Shown: positions 9,156 through 16,712, counted from the stretch's first letter. The stretch: DNA of 64,000 nt from Fidelibacterota bacterium (GCA_004124875.1 SCKJ01000003.1:92654-156653), one strand, 5' to 3'. A program made the numbers and translations. Notes: generated by a model not told the origin, from the letters alone.

Positions 9156-9896
9156 ATGCCACTGGCCACACGGAATCTGATGTTTTTCCTGTCACTGGGA
9201 TGCTTGGCCCCGCTTCAGGCTCAAGTCTCCAACGTCGATTTTTCCAATCAGGTGATGCCCATCTTCGCCTCAGCGGGCTGCACCGGTTCCACATGTCACG
9301 GTGGCGGCGCCGGTGGCCTAACCATTACCACAGACGCCGGCAGCACCTACAACAACATAGTAGGGGTGGCCAGCAGCTGCAGCGGATTCGATTATATTGA
9401 ACCGATGAGCACCAACGCCTCCTACATTTACCGGAAAATTATCGGCACTCAGAGCTGTGGTGGCAGTCGCATGCCCGCCAGCGACCCGGCCTACTTCGAT
9501 AACAATACCGATAAGCTGGAAATCATCCGTGTCTGGATAGAGGAAGGCGCTTTTGCGGAGGCCAGTACGGTAGCGCTAATTGCCCCGCAGCGTCCCCCCA
9601 TTCCGTATTCCCTGGAACCCAACTATCCCAACCCCTTCAATCCTGTCACGACCATCTATTTCGTTCTGCCTGCAGCCAGCCACGTGCGTCTGACAGTCTA
9701 CGATCTGACGGGCCGGATTGTGACCACCCTGGTGAACGGCGTATCTGATGCCGGCTACAGGAGCGTGATATGGCAGGGACAGGATGATTCAGGCCAGTCC
9801 GTACCGGCGGGGGTCTACCTCTACCGCGTGACGGCTAGCAGCCTTGGCAGCGGGGAGCGCTTCAGCCAGACCCGGAAGATGGTTTTACTAAAATAG
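9156..9896 (+). CDS. Secreted cytochrome c-like protein with C-terminal sorting domain
   Basis: A 246-residue exported protein. The ATG at 9156 is preceded by GGGAG at 8-base spacing; the N-terminus is a signal peptide ending near PLQAQ. The mature part carries VMPIFASAGCTGSTCHGG, a C-X4-C-H heme-c-like motif in the setting IFxxxCxxxxCH typical of small cytochrome-like domains, and a later Met (SRMPASDP) that could be an axial ligand. From about residue 155 it changes to NYPNPFNPVTTIYFVLP...GVYLYRV...KMVLLK, a FlgD-like/type A sorting module associated with type IX secretion. It may be a surface electron-transfer or binding protein; heme binding is unproven. Confidence 0.7.
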   Translation: MPLATRNLMFFLSLGCLAPLQAQVSNVDFSNQVMPIFASAGCTGSTCHGGGAGGLTITTDAGSTYNNIVGVASSCSGFDYIEPMSTNASYIYRKIIGTQSCGGSRMPASDPAYFDNNTDKLEIIRVWIEEGAFAEASTVALIAPQRPPIPYSLEPNYPNPFNPVTTIYFVLPAASHVRLTVYDLTGRIVTTLVNGVSDAGYRSVIWQGQDDSGQSVPAGVYLYRVTASSLGSGERFSQTRKMVLLK

Positions 9897-9944
9897 TCGT
9901 CAGTTGTCAGGCGTCAGAAACCTGAAACTCGAAACCTGAAACCC
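9896..9944. repeat. Seven-unit heptamer array after stop codon
   Basis: Seven consecutive 7-base units: GTCGTCA, GTTGTCA, GGCGTCA, GAAACCT, GAAACTC, GAAACCT, GAAACCC. The array starts on the last base of the preceding TAG. It changes unit type halfway (GTCGTCA-type to GAAACCT-type) while keeping the period of seven. There is no gene between 9897 and 10035. Confidence 0.75.
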
Positions 9945-10035
9945 ACCTCTTCCCGCGCTGAGTTACTCGAGGGAGGAATCATTAACCTTTTACTCGGCCC
10001 TGCCTAAATTCCGGCCAACCACGCAGGAGCCGCCC

Positions 10036-10851
10036 ATGGTCGACATCAACCACCTCACTCTCAGCTACACGCCCAGCGAGCAGGAGCATCGCTACGGCGA
10101 CAAAATCCACCTGCTCTCGCAGCCGTTTCTGCAATCGCTGCTGGCCCGGTTATGCGATCAGACCACCGGTCAACCGGCCATCAACTGGATCGTGGAGCAT
10201 CTCTACCAGGAGCTGGCGGCGGTGGTGGTCAACGCGGAGTTTGAGCAGCTCCAGACCCGCATCAACACGCGCATGATCGACCACAATCCTGAAGGTGTCT
10301 TTGAAGGAGACATTGTCGATCCTGACAGCCGTGTGGTGCTGGTGGACCTGGCCAGGGCGGGCATGCTGCCGTCCTTTGTGGCCCTTGAATATTTTAACCA
10401 TGTGCTCAATCCCCGCCATGTGCGGCTGGATCATATTTTCATTAACCGGGCCGTTAATGAGGCCAATGAAGTGATCGGCACCCACATGGCCGGCCACAAA
10501 ATCGGCGGTGATATTGAAGGCGCGATGGTGCTGTTTCCCGATCCCATGGGAGCGACGGGGGGCTCCATGTGTGACGCCGTGAACGTTTACAAAAGCACCA
10601 TCTCGGGAACCGCGAAGAAGCTCATCGCCCTGCACCTGATCATTACGCCCGAGTATGTCCATAGAGTGACGGCCGAGCACCCCGACCTTATCGTCTACGC
10701 CCTGCGCCTCGACCGGGGCCTGTCGGATGACGAGGTGCTGGCCTCGGTCCCCGGCGCCTATCCTGGCCGGGAAAAGGGACTCAATGAGCACCAGTATATT
10801 GTGCCCGGCGCGGGGGGCCTCGGGGAGATTATCAACAACTCTTACGTGTGA
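10036..10851 (+). CDS. Uracil phosphoribosyltransferase-like protein, extended
   Basis: A 271-residue PRTase-fold protein. PDPMGATGGSM near residue 170 fits the PRPP-binding signature of uracil phosphoribosyltransferase (DPMxATGGS), and the C-terminal YIVPGAGGLGEIINNSYV fits the uracil-binding loop YIVPGLGDAGDR loosely. Upp usually has about 209 residues; this one is longer, mainly N-terminal, and the uracil loop is altered, so substrate preference is uncertain. It would salvage uracil to UMP, complementing the cdd-udk-tdk group at 50690-53928. GGAG lies 7 bases before the ATG. The flanks are repeat-bearing noncoding DNA. Confidence 0.75.
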   Translation: MVDINHLTLSYTPSEQEHRYGDKIHLLSQPFLQSLLARLCDQTTGQPAINWIVEHLYQELAAVVVNAEFEQLQTRINTRMIDHNPEGVFEGDIVDPDSRVVLVDLARAGMLPSFVALEYFNHVLNPRHVRLDHIFINRAVNEANEVIGTHMAGHKIGGDIEGAMVLFPDPMGATGGSMCDAVNVYKSTISGTAKKLIALHLIITPEYVHRVTAEHPDLIVYALRLDRGLSDDEVLASVPGAYPGREKGLNEHQYIVPGAGGLGEIINNSYV

Positions 10852-10870
10852 GAGGCGCAGCCTTACGGCT

Positions 10871-10935
10871 TGTCATTCTGGGCGCTGCGAGGAATCTCGG
10901 ATTGCTGCTCCGCCAGCTGGCGGAGCGCGATGACA
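10871..10935. repeat. Short palindromic element with TGTCAT/ATGACA ends
   Basis: A 65-base segment beginning TGTCATTCTGGGCGC and ending GCGCGATGACA. It holds a perfect 18-base palindrome CTCCGCCAGCTGGCGGAG at 10908-10925. The ends match those of the larger element at 8817-8992, so both look like members of one REP/MITE-like family. Confidence 0.6.
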
Positions 10936-10995
10936 ATTAAGCAAACTTTGACAGAGCCAGAGCATGACCTTCTGACTCCGTCACCCTGAGTCCTC

Positions 10996-11015
10996 GTCCT
11001 GAGCCTGTCGAAGGG
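10996..11015. repeat. GAGCCTGTCGAAG interspersed motif
   Basis: GTCCTGAGCCTGTCGAAGGG, a motif known as a dispersed repeat in many bacterial genomes. It is related to the GAGCCTG motifs inside the 8817-8992 element. A partial CTCTCGAAGGGCGAC copy follows it. It lies between the convergent UPRT-like and aldo/keto reductase genes. Confidence 0.5.
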
Positions 11016-11044
11016 CTCTCGAAGGGCGACGGCGCCGAGTCCGG

Positions 11045-11986
11045 CTAAAGCTTGTCGAAGGTGGCAACCATCCGCTGCCGCATCTGCTCATCCGGCAGCC
11101 GGCCCACTCCCGCACCCATGTTCTCCAGCATATGAGGGACTTGGCGGGTGGCCGGAATGGCGCAGGTGACGGCGGGATGTGAGACGATGAACTTCAAAAA
11201 AAACTGGGCCCAGTTGCGGCAGTCAAATTCGGCGGCCCACTCCGGCAGCGCTTTGCCGCGGACCCGCGAAAATAGACGCCCGGTCCGAAACGGCCTGTTG
11301 ATGATGACGCCCAATCCCAGGTCGGCCGCCAGTGGCAGCAGCCGTCTTTCAACCTCACGGTCGGCAATATTATAGGTGAATTGCACAAAGTCGAACTGAC
11401 TCGTTTTCAGCGCCCGTTCAATTTTTGCGTGCCGACGGCCGTGGGAAGTGGTAATGCCGATGTGACCGATGCGGCCCTCCATCTTCCATGCCCGCAGGGT
11501 TTCCAGGTGCACCTCCCAGCCGACCATATTGTGTATCTGCATCAGGTCAAATTTATCCACGCCCCACAACTCCCGCGAATTGTCCATCTGGCGAATACCA
11601 CGCTGTTGTCCCCTCGTCCAGACCTTGGTGGCTGAGAATAAGCTGCCCGTGCCCTTGAGCTGTTTCAGGGCATAGCCGATGGCCTCTTCCGAAAGCCCAT
11701 ACATGGGTGAGGAATCAATGAGGGCGCCCCCCTGGCTTAAGAAGGTGCGCAATACTTCCACCCTTTGCCTGACCGCCGGGCTGCGAATGTCGACATCAAA
11801 AGTGCGCCACGATCCCATGCCGATAACCGGCAGTGTGGTTTGACTCGAAGGCACTGTGCGAAAGATGGCTTCCTTTTCAGCCGGCCAGAGCGAGCCGGGG
11901 TGCAGCGCCAAGGCGGCGGCGGTACTCCCGGTGATTTTTAAGAAATGGCGGCGGGTGATGGGCCGGAGCGGGTAGAGGAAAGACAT
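11045..11986 (-). CDS. Tat-exported aldo/keto reductase
   Basis: A 313-residue protein whose N-terminus TRRHFLKITGSTAAALAL is a twin-arginine signal, so it should be exported folded, probably with NADP(H) or another cofactor bound. The body is an aldo/keto reductase barrel: GMGSWRTFD start, LIDSSPMYGLSEEAIG (catalytic Asp and Tyr in the D-x4-Y arrangement), IGHIGITTSHGR and a late CAIPATRQVPHMLENMGA cofactor stretch. Periplasmic aldo/keto reductases with Tat signals are known but their substrates mostly are not. It is 49 bases downstream of the diiron-type gene, likely the same transcript. Confidence 0.85.
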   Translation of the reverse strand: MSFLYPLRPITRRHFLKITGSTAAALALHPGSLWPAEKEAIFRTVPSSQTTLPVIGMGSWRTFDVDIRSPAVRQRVEVLRTFLSQGGALIDSSPMYGLSEEAIGYALKQLKGTGSLFSATKVWTRGQQRGIRQMDNSRELWGVDKFDLMQIHNMVGWEVHLETLRAWKMEGRIGHIGITTSHGRRHAKIERALKTSQFDFVQFTYNIADREVERRLLPLAADLGLGVIINRPFRTGRLFSRVRGKALPEWAAEFDCRNWAQFFLKFIVSHPAVTCAIPATRQVPHMLENMGAGVGRLPDEQMRQRMVATFDKL

Positions 11987-12035
11987 AAGATCAGGATCTC
12001 TGGCGGCCGATACTCTTTTTATGGCGGCCTGAACC

Positions 12036-12968
12036 TCAGGCGGCAGATTCTCCTTGGCGGTCCTGGTTCAGTCCGATCCAGAAGGCCGCCACCCCTTCCA
12101 GCATTTCGAGGCCACCCGAGATAAATTTCCCGCGGTCAAACCAATCGGTAAAGAAGACCTCTTCCAGCTCGTCCTGGGTGTGGCTGGCGTGTTGGTCTTC
12201 CACCCTGTCGTGCCAGGTGAAAAACGCCAGTGGCATGTTGTTCAACTCTTTGGCCTTGACGGCCTGCAATCCGCTGACCAGTTGCTTCCAAAAACCTGCT
12301 GCGGCCCAGTTCTCAACGGCAAAACTGGCCCCTTCGGCCTCGCTGGGGTCTTCCCCGCCGTAAATGCGAGATAGTTCATCGCAGAAGAAAAGAGTCGATT
12401 CCGTGCCGTGGCGCCGTTTGCCCATCTGGTCAAACTCAAGATCGAGGGTCTTGCCGAGCCGCAGCAGCCATTCAAAATGGGCCGCCTTGAACCTGAAAAT
12501 GCCGCCGTCGACCGTGCCTTCGGTGTTGACCAGCTCCGGATCGCCGGAAAGTTCCATGTCATCTTCGGACAAAGTGCGGGCGGATGAGGAGCGGGCCCCG
12601 TTACCCGGCTTCCGGAAAATGGCCCCGATCTCATTGGCCAGGATTTCCTTGGACGCGCGCATGGCTTCCAGAGTTTGGGAATTGATCATCTTTTTGAGTT
12701 GGGCGATGAGAAACAGATTGGAAAAAACGGAGAACTGAACGACAAAATGCCGCACGTGATCGAGCGACATGCTGCCCCTTTCAAACCACCGGCAGTACTC
12801 ATTGTGGGTGATAATGTGGTGCGTCATGAACTTGTTTTGGACTTCATCCAGAAATTCCCGGTAATCGTCAACCTGTGCCGGGGTGATTTCGCCTGAGGAA
12901 ATTCGCGCCAGCAGCGCCGGTGAAAATTGGGTCAGGTCGTTAATTGTCTGTAGTTTTTCGGAAGTCAT
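12036..12968 (-). CDS. Heme-oxygenase-like diiron (HDO) family protein
   Basis: A 310-residue, mostly helical protein without signal peptide. It shows a plausible set of metal ligands of the heme-oxygenase-like diiron superfamily (CADD, UndA, SznF relatives): Glu113 in ANEIG, His164 in AHFEW, Glu219 in AVENW, then His253, Glu257 and His260 in WHDRVEDQH, an H-x3-E-x2-H spacing equal to that of CADD (His, Asp+4, His+7). An insert of about 45 residues separates the first two. Such enzymes oxidise or cleave small molecules with O2. The substrate is unknown; the aldo/keto reductase downstream may act in the same pathway. Confidence 0.6.
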   Translation of the reverse strand: MTSEKLQTINDLTQFSPALLARISSGEITPAQVDDYREFLDEVQNKFMTHHIITHNEYCRWFERGSMSLDHVRHFVVQFSVFSNLFLIAQLKKMINSQTLEAMRASKEILANEIGAIFRKPGNGARSSSARTLSEDDMELSGDPELVNTEGTVDGGIFRFKAAHFEWLLRLGKTLDLEFDQMGKRRHGTESTLFFCDELSRIYGGEDPSEAEGASFAVENWAAAGFWKQLVSGLQAVKAKELNNMPLAFFTWHDRVEDQHASHTQDELEEVFFTDWFDRGKFISGGLEMLEGVAAFWIGLNQDRQGESAA

Positions 12969-13017
12969 GACATCACCTGTGCTCTTAAAACTGAATACTG
13001 TATGGCTCTACAACCTG

Positions 13018-13755
13018 TCAATCGATCTGGTCGAAGATGATTTCACGCGTATAATACTCCACATGGATGCTTTCAGTGACATCTACCCGCACCTCGTAAT
13101 TTGCCCCCTGTCCAGGGTCGAGCGCAGTATCGGAGGCGACACCCGAGAGGTAAGTCATGGCCTTGCCGGAGACAAAGGCAGAGTCGACCGCCACCAGCTC
13201 CGACTTCGCGTCCCAGAGCTTAAAGACAATGCGCACAAAATCGGCCCTCGTTGTGCCCTCGTTGCGGATCTCTCCGGCGTAAGTGCGGTAGCCGGTGAAA
13301 AATTCCTCGTGCGCGTCGCCCAGGAATTCGATATTCGGCTTTATATCGATCATCTCGTCAATCGACCGGATGGACGATTTGGGCAGCGTCAGCTTACCCA
13401 GGCTGGTTTCGAGGATGATCTGGTTGAGGTCCTCCTCCAGTAAATTGCCCCGGACCACCGTGCCATTGGTGAGCACCACTTCATGGGTCGAACGCACGGG
13501 GGCCAGCCGTTTGATGAGCGACCGGTAGATTTCCGGCGTCATTTCACGGCTGCGGCTCGCCTCCACATCCACGCGCAGCTGGTTCATGTCCCTGCGCAGC
13601 TGGTCGATGGATTGCTGCAGCTCAAAAAACTCGCTGGCACGGGCGGCGGGACGCCGCTGCACCGGGGGCACTTTATCGCCGGCCTTATCCTGTGCCGGCG
13701 CCGGCAGTGCCGCCAGAATGGCCACAAGCCGAATGACCAGCGTTCCGGCCCTCAT
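13018..13755 (-). CDS. Exported coiled-coil protein with FxLYD-like domain
   Basis: A 245-residue protein. The ATG at 13755 overlaps the stop of the HEAT gene (ATGA), which decides the start over a codon seven residues upstream. A signal peptide (IRLVAILAALPAPAQ) is followed by a heptad-like helix (FFELQQSIDQLRRDMNQLRVDVEA), a small beta segment VVLTNGTVVRGNLLEED that resembles an Sm-like or DUF-type strand pattern, and a C-terminal beta-sandwich with EIRNEGTTRADFVRIVFKLWD...LDPGQGANYEV that resembles the FxLYD domain. The role is unknown; it is probably periplasmic or outer-membrane associated along with the HEAT lipoprotein. Confidence 0.65.
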   Translation of the reverse strand: MRAGTLVIRLVAILAALPAPAQDKAGDKVPPVQRRPAARASEFFELQQSIDQLRRDMNQLRVDVEASRSREMTPEIYRSLIKRLAPVRSTHEVVLTNGTVVRGNLLEEDLNQIILETSLGKLTLPKSSIRSIDEMIDIKPNIEFLGDAHEEFFTGYRTYAGEIRNEGTTRADFVRIVFKLWDAKSELVAVDSAFVSGKAMTYLSGVASDTALDPGQGANYEVRVDVTESIHVEYYTREIIFDQID

Positions 13756-14915
13756 CACAGGTTTCCCTGCGCCCATCCGATGGCCGCTTTATGGGCTGCC
13801 CGGCGGATACGCTCCTGGCTCAGCGCTCCAGGTTGGAGCGCCTCAGCCAGCGCGGTGATGGTTCCCAACAAGTGGTAATTGCGGTGGTTCTCCAGCAGGG
13901 GGATGATATGGCTGAGCACTTCGGGATCGTTGAAATTAGCCAGATTGGTAATGGCCCGCTCACGGAAAGTGAACGGAAAATCGTCGCTGATGGCGATTTC
14001 CAGCAACGTCGGCTTGATGGCGGGATCGTCAAATTCATCCAACGCCGTAAGCAGGGTGTTCAGCAGCGAGTAGTACTCTCCCCGGTTCAGCTGGTATGTT
14101 TCCAGCAGAGCCAGCACCAGCCGCTCCTCCTTTATATCGCCCATGGCGCTTAACGCAAATTTGCGCAGCTGCATATTGGTAGTGGGGTTGCCCAGCATTT
14201 CGGCAAACATCTGCACCACCTCGGGAGAGTCTTTTTTCGCCAGCAGCTCAATGGCGGTACTGCGCGCGGCCAGGTCGACCTGCGAATCGGTGGCCAGCTT
14301 CATCAGGAACGGAATGGCCCGCTCATCGCCCATGTTCCCCAACGCACGGGTAATGGTCTGTTCCATGCGCAAATGGTTCTCGGCGCTCACCTGGTAGAGG
14401 TCGATGAGGGTCTGAATATGATCTTCCGAGCCTATTTTTTCCAGCGCCTCGGCCAGCTTGTTCCGCAGGATGGCCAGTTTGGCATCGGTGGTCGTGAGGG
14501 CCTGGGTCAGCGCCTCAGCCGAGGCTGGACTGGGGATCCGTGACAGGACATCGATGGTCTCCAGCATCATATCCAGGTTCAGCGCTTCGGCGTCCCGCAC
14601 TGTCTTGCCCAGGGCCTCCAGAGCGGTCGGATGCCGGCTCTCACCCAGCGCTTCGGCGGCTGCCAGCCGCACCGATTGGGGTTGCTCCGTGTCCTCATAA
14701 ATCTCAATGATGGAGAGCAGCGCACCCATTTTGCCTTTCTGGTACTGCAGGCGCAATTTCTCCACGGTCACTTCATCCTTGGCCCGGTTGAACAAAAAGC
14801 AGCCGGACATGGAAAGCGCCAGGGTGGCCAACAGCAGTCCCCTGCCGAAAGTGGCAGACATGCGCCGCAAGGACGATAGCAGGCCGGGAATGGTATGGGT
14901 GTTGGAGCGGATCAT
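13755..14915 (-). CDS. HEAT-repeat lipoprotein
   Basis: A 386-residue protein with an N-terminal hydrophobic helix ending in LSMSGC, a lipobox. The rest is a run of about seven to eight HEAT/Armadillo-type helical pairs, for instance SVRLAAAEALGESRHPTALEAL, and repeated phrases AIPFLMKLATDSQVDLAARSTAIELLAKK. Such solenoids serve as scaffolds. Its ATG directly abuts the lpxH stop, and its own stop overlaps the next gene, so the three are one operon. An internal Met at residue 19 would give a more typical signal peptide length. Confidence 0.8.
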   Translation of the reverse strand: MIRSNTHTIPGLLSSLRRMSATFGRGLLLATLALSMSGCFLFNRAKDEVTVEKLRLQYQKGKMGALLSIIEIYEDTEQPQSVRLAAAEALGESRHPTALEALGKTVRDAEALNLDMMLETIDVLSRIPSPASAEALTQALTTTDAKLAILRNKLAEALEKIGSEDHIQTLIDLYQVSAENHLRMEQTITRALGNMGDERAIPFLMKLATDSQVDLAARSTAIELLAKKDSPEVVQMFAEMLGNPTTNMQLRKFALSAMGDIKEERLVLALLETYQLNRGEYYSLLNTLLTALDEFDDPAIKPTLLEIAISDDFPFTFRERAITNLANFNDPEVLSHIIPLLENHRNYHLLGTITALAEALQPGALSQERIRRAAHKAAIGWAQGNL

Positions 14916-15683
14916 TTATTCTGCGGGCCAAGTTTCAAGCGTCAGCCTGCCAGCGACAATTTTACCATATGTAAAGTGTGAAATCCAGTCTCCGAGGCAA
15001 AGCAGCTGCCGGCCTCCATCTGGCCCACCGGTGCCCGTTTCAGCGACGGTATGCAGCCGGTTGAGATGGTAATGTCCCATCACGACGGCATCGGTGCCGC
15101 GGTCCCACTCCCCCTGGGCAAACTGGAGCAGCTCGTTGTGCATGGTTTCCGCGCCGGCCTCGGAATGCTTGTAGTTACCCCGGCTGTTGTGGGAAAATGA
15201 TTTGGCAAAGGCGATGCCCAGGTCGGGGTGCAGCCACCGAAAAAGGAATATGAACAGGCGGCTGCGAATGACCTTGCGCATGAGGCGGTAACCTTTTTCC
15301 CCTGTCAGGGTGCCGTCTCCGTGCGTCAATAGAAATCGCCTGCCGTCGATTTCCACCCGCAGTGCGGACTTGTAAACTTTTATGCCGATGGTGGCCGTGA
15401 GGAAGTCTCGGGTCCAGAAATCGTGATTTCCCAGGATATAGTGGACCGTCACCCCGGCATCCACCAGCTTTTGCAGCTGTGCGAGCACATCGAAATAGTA
15501 TTGCGGGGAGGTGTGGCGGTATTCAAACCAGAAGTCAAAGAAATCGCCGAGAATGTAGAGGACGCCGCCACTTTCAGCCACATGATCAAACAGCCTGAAC
15601 AGGCGCTGCCGCCTACGCTTTTCCATATCGTCATAGCCGATGGCGAGATGGACATCCGAAAGGAAGTATGTGGGGGCGGTCAT
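14916..15683 (-). CDS. lpxH: UDP-2,3-diacylglucosamine diphosphatase LpxH
   Basis: LpxH cleaves UDP-2,3-diacylglucosamine to lipid X and UMP on the cytoplasmic face of the inner membrane, the fourth step of lipid A synthesis. The 255-residue calcineurin-like phosphoesterase shows the metal motifs YFLSDVHLA, LYILGDFFDFWFEY, ILGNHDFW, LLTHGDG and VVMGHYHLNR. The ATG at 15683 puts the first motif at residue 4, as usual; the frame is open further upstream but without family similarity. It heads a minus-strand operon and is divergent from the BMC genes. Confidence 0.9.
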   Translation of the reverse strand: MTAPTYFLSDVHLAIGYDDMEKRRRQRLFRLFDHVAESGGVLYILGDFFDFWFEYRHTSPQYYFDVLAQLQKLVDAGVTVHYILGNHDFWTRDFLTATIGIKVYKSALRVEIDGRRFLLTHGDGTLTGEKGYRLMRKVIRSRLFIFLFRWLHPDLGIAFAKSFSHNSRGNYKHSEAGAETMHNELLQFAQGEWDRGTDAVVMGHYHLNRLHTVAETGTGGPDGGRQLLCLGDWISHFTYGKIVAGRLTLETWPAE

Positions 15684-15741
15684 GCGCGATAAAATTAGGA
15701 TTGGAACCGACGGGGGGCAAAGCCATATTCGGTGAAAAAGG

Positions 15742-15770
15742 TTGACATTGATCGAGGGGGCGGCTAAAAT
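15742..15770 (+). promoter_or_regulatory. Sigma-70 promoter for the BMC gene pair
   Basis: TTGACA at 15742-15747, a 17-base spacer and TAAAAT at 15765-15770, a near-consensus promoter. The start of transcription should fall near 15777, leaving a leader of about 75 bases before the TTG start of the first BMC gene. It points away from lpxH. Confidence 0.75.
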
Positions 15771-15850
15771 TCTCTCGTCAACTGTGCGGCGTTCACCACG
15801 CAACAGCCGGTTTTCACGCTATACCGGAATAACAACTACAGGAGACTCTA

Positions 15851-16135
15851 TTGGCTACTTCTCTAGATGCACTTGGAATGGTAGAGACACGTGGATTGAT
15901 TGGCGCCATAGAGGCTGCTGACGCCATGGTCAAGGCGGCCAATGTTCGGCTGCTGGGAAAAGAGAAGATTGGCGGCGGATTTGTGACTGTCATGGTCCGT
16001 GGCGATGTTGGCGCCGTCAAGGCGGCGACCGACGCCGGCGCCGCTGCCGCTGAAAGGGTCGGCGAGCTGGTATCCGTACACGTGATCCCACGGCCCCATA
16101 GCGACGTGGAGTCGATCCTGCCTCCAGCGGGTTAG
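15851..16135 (+). CDS. BMC-H microcompartment shell protein (PduA/EutM type)
   Basis: A 94-residue single BMC-domain protein that would form hexameric tiles of a bacterial microcompartment shell. The sequence is close to Pdu[21 protein letters not shown], then the pore loop [10 protein letters not shown], then [20 protein letters not shown] and the edge segment [16 protein letters not shown]. The Lys of the edge contact (AMVKAANV) and the Arg of IPRPH, which bind neighbouring hexamers in PduA, are present. The TTG start at 15851 follows AGGAG by 6 bases. The second BMC gene follows after 11 bases. No pentamer gene or cargo enzyme is seen nearby. Confidence 0.93.
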   Translation: MATSLDALGMVETRGLIGAIEAADAMVKAANVRLLGKEKIGGGFVTVMVRGDVGAVKAATDAGAAAAERVGELVSVHVIPRPHSDVESILPPAG

Positions 16136-16146
16136 CGCCTGCTCTC

Positions 16147-16608
16147 ATGGCTGACCGGAGCCAGGCCCTCGGGCTGATTGAAACGCGCGGATTGGTGGCG
16201 GCCATCGAGGCTGCCGATGCCATGCTCAAGGCGGCCAACGTGCAGCTGCTTGGCAAGGAAGTGACCAAGGGCGCGCTTGTCACCATCAAAGTTGAAGGGG
16301 AAACCGGCGCCGTAAAATCTTCGGTTGCGGCAGGCACGGCGGCTGCCGAACGCGTGGGCGAAGTTGTGTCAACGCACGTCATCCCCAGGCCACATGACGA
16401 GCTGGGCATCATTCTGGCCGACAACGACGATCCAGCGGTCACTTCAGGACGGGGCGGAGCTCCGCCTCCAGTGGAGGTTCTTGAGAGCATGCCGGTGCGC
16501 GAGCTGCGTGATCTGGCGCGGCAGACGCCTCAATTTGGCCTCCAGGGCCGTGACATTTCCCACGCCAACAGGGAACAGTTGCTGAAACAGTTCCGGCTAA
16601 TCGCTTAG
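16147..16608 (+). CDS. BMC-H shell protein with C-terminal SAP/Rho-N-like module
   Basis: A 153-residue protein with a BMC domain in residues 1-90 ([20 protein letters not shown]...VISTHVIPRPHDEL-type ending) and an extension. The pore loop reads KEVTKGALVTI, unlike KIGGG in the first gene, so the two hexamers would have different pores. After a Gly/Pro-rich linker (about 100-112), residues 113-153 form a compact helical module with MPVRELRDLARQTPQFGLQG and HANREQLLKQF, a pattern like SAP or Rho-N/HeH folds that bind nucleic acid or peptides. EutK is a known BMC protein with a C-terminal nucleic-acid-binding-type domain, but of other sequence. Function is inferred only. Confidence 0.88.
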   Translation: MADRSQALGLIETRGLVAAIEAADAMLKAANVQLLGKEVTKGALVTIKVEGETGAVKSSVAAGTAAAERVGEVVSTHVIPRPHDELGIILADNDDPAVTSGRGGAPPPVEVLESMPVRELRDLARQTPQFGLQGRDISHANREQLLKQFRLIA

Positions 16609-16612
16609 CTCC

Positions 16613-16641
16613 TTGCCCTTCCTTTCTGCTTAGCTTATATT
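16613..16641 (+). promoter_or_regulatory. Putative sigma-70 promoter for the propeller-peptidase gene
   Basis: TTGCCC at 16613-16618, 17 bases, then TATATT at 16636-16641, immediately after the second BMC stop. It would give a leader of about 65 bases before the start at 16713. The -35 is weak, so confidence is moderate. Confidence 0.45.
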
Positions 16642-16712
16642 GCTGTCGGTCCGCTGACAATCAGACCATTTGACATGAACTTTCTTCAACTGTGAGCATA
16701 AGCCCTGTAGAG

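Noticed and set aside
8728..9944. CRISPR-like repeats
   Set aside because: Repeat units are 7 or 13 bases, contiguous, without unique spacers, and there are no cas genes.
10941..10975. TTGACA promoter near 10948
   Set aside because: No -10-like hexamer at 16-18 bases, and no gene begins downstream on that strand.
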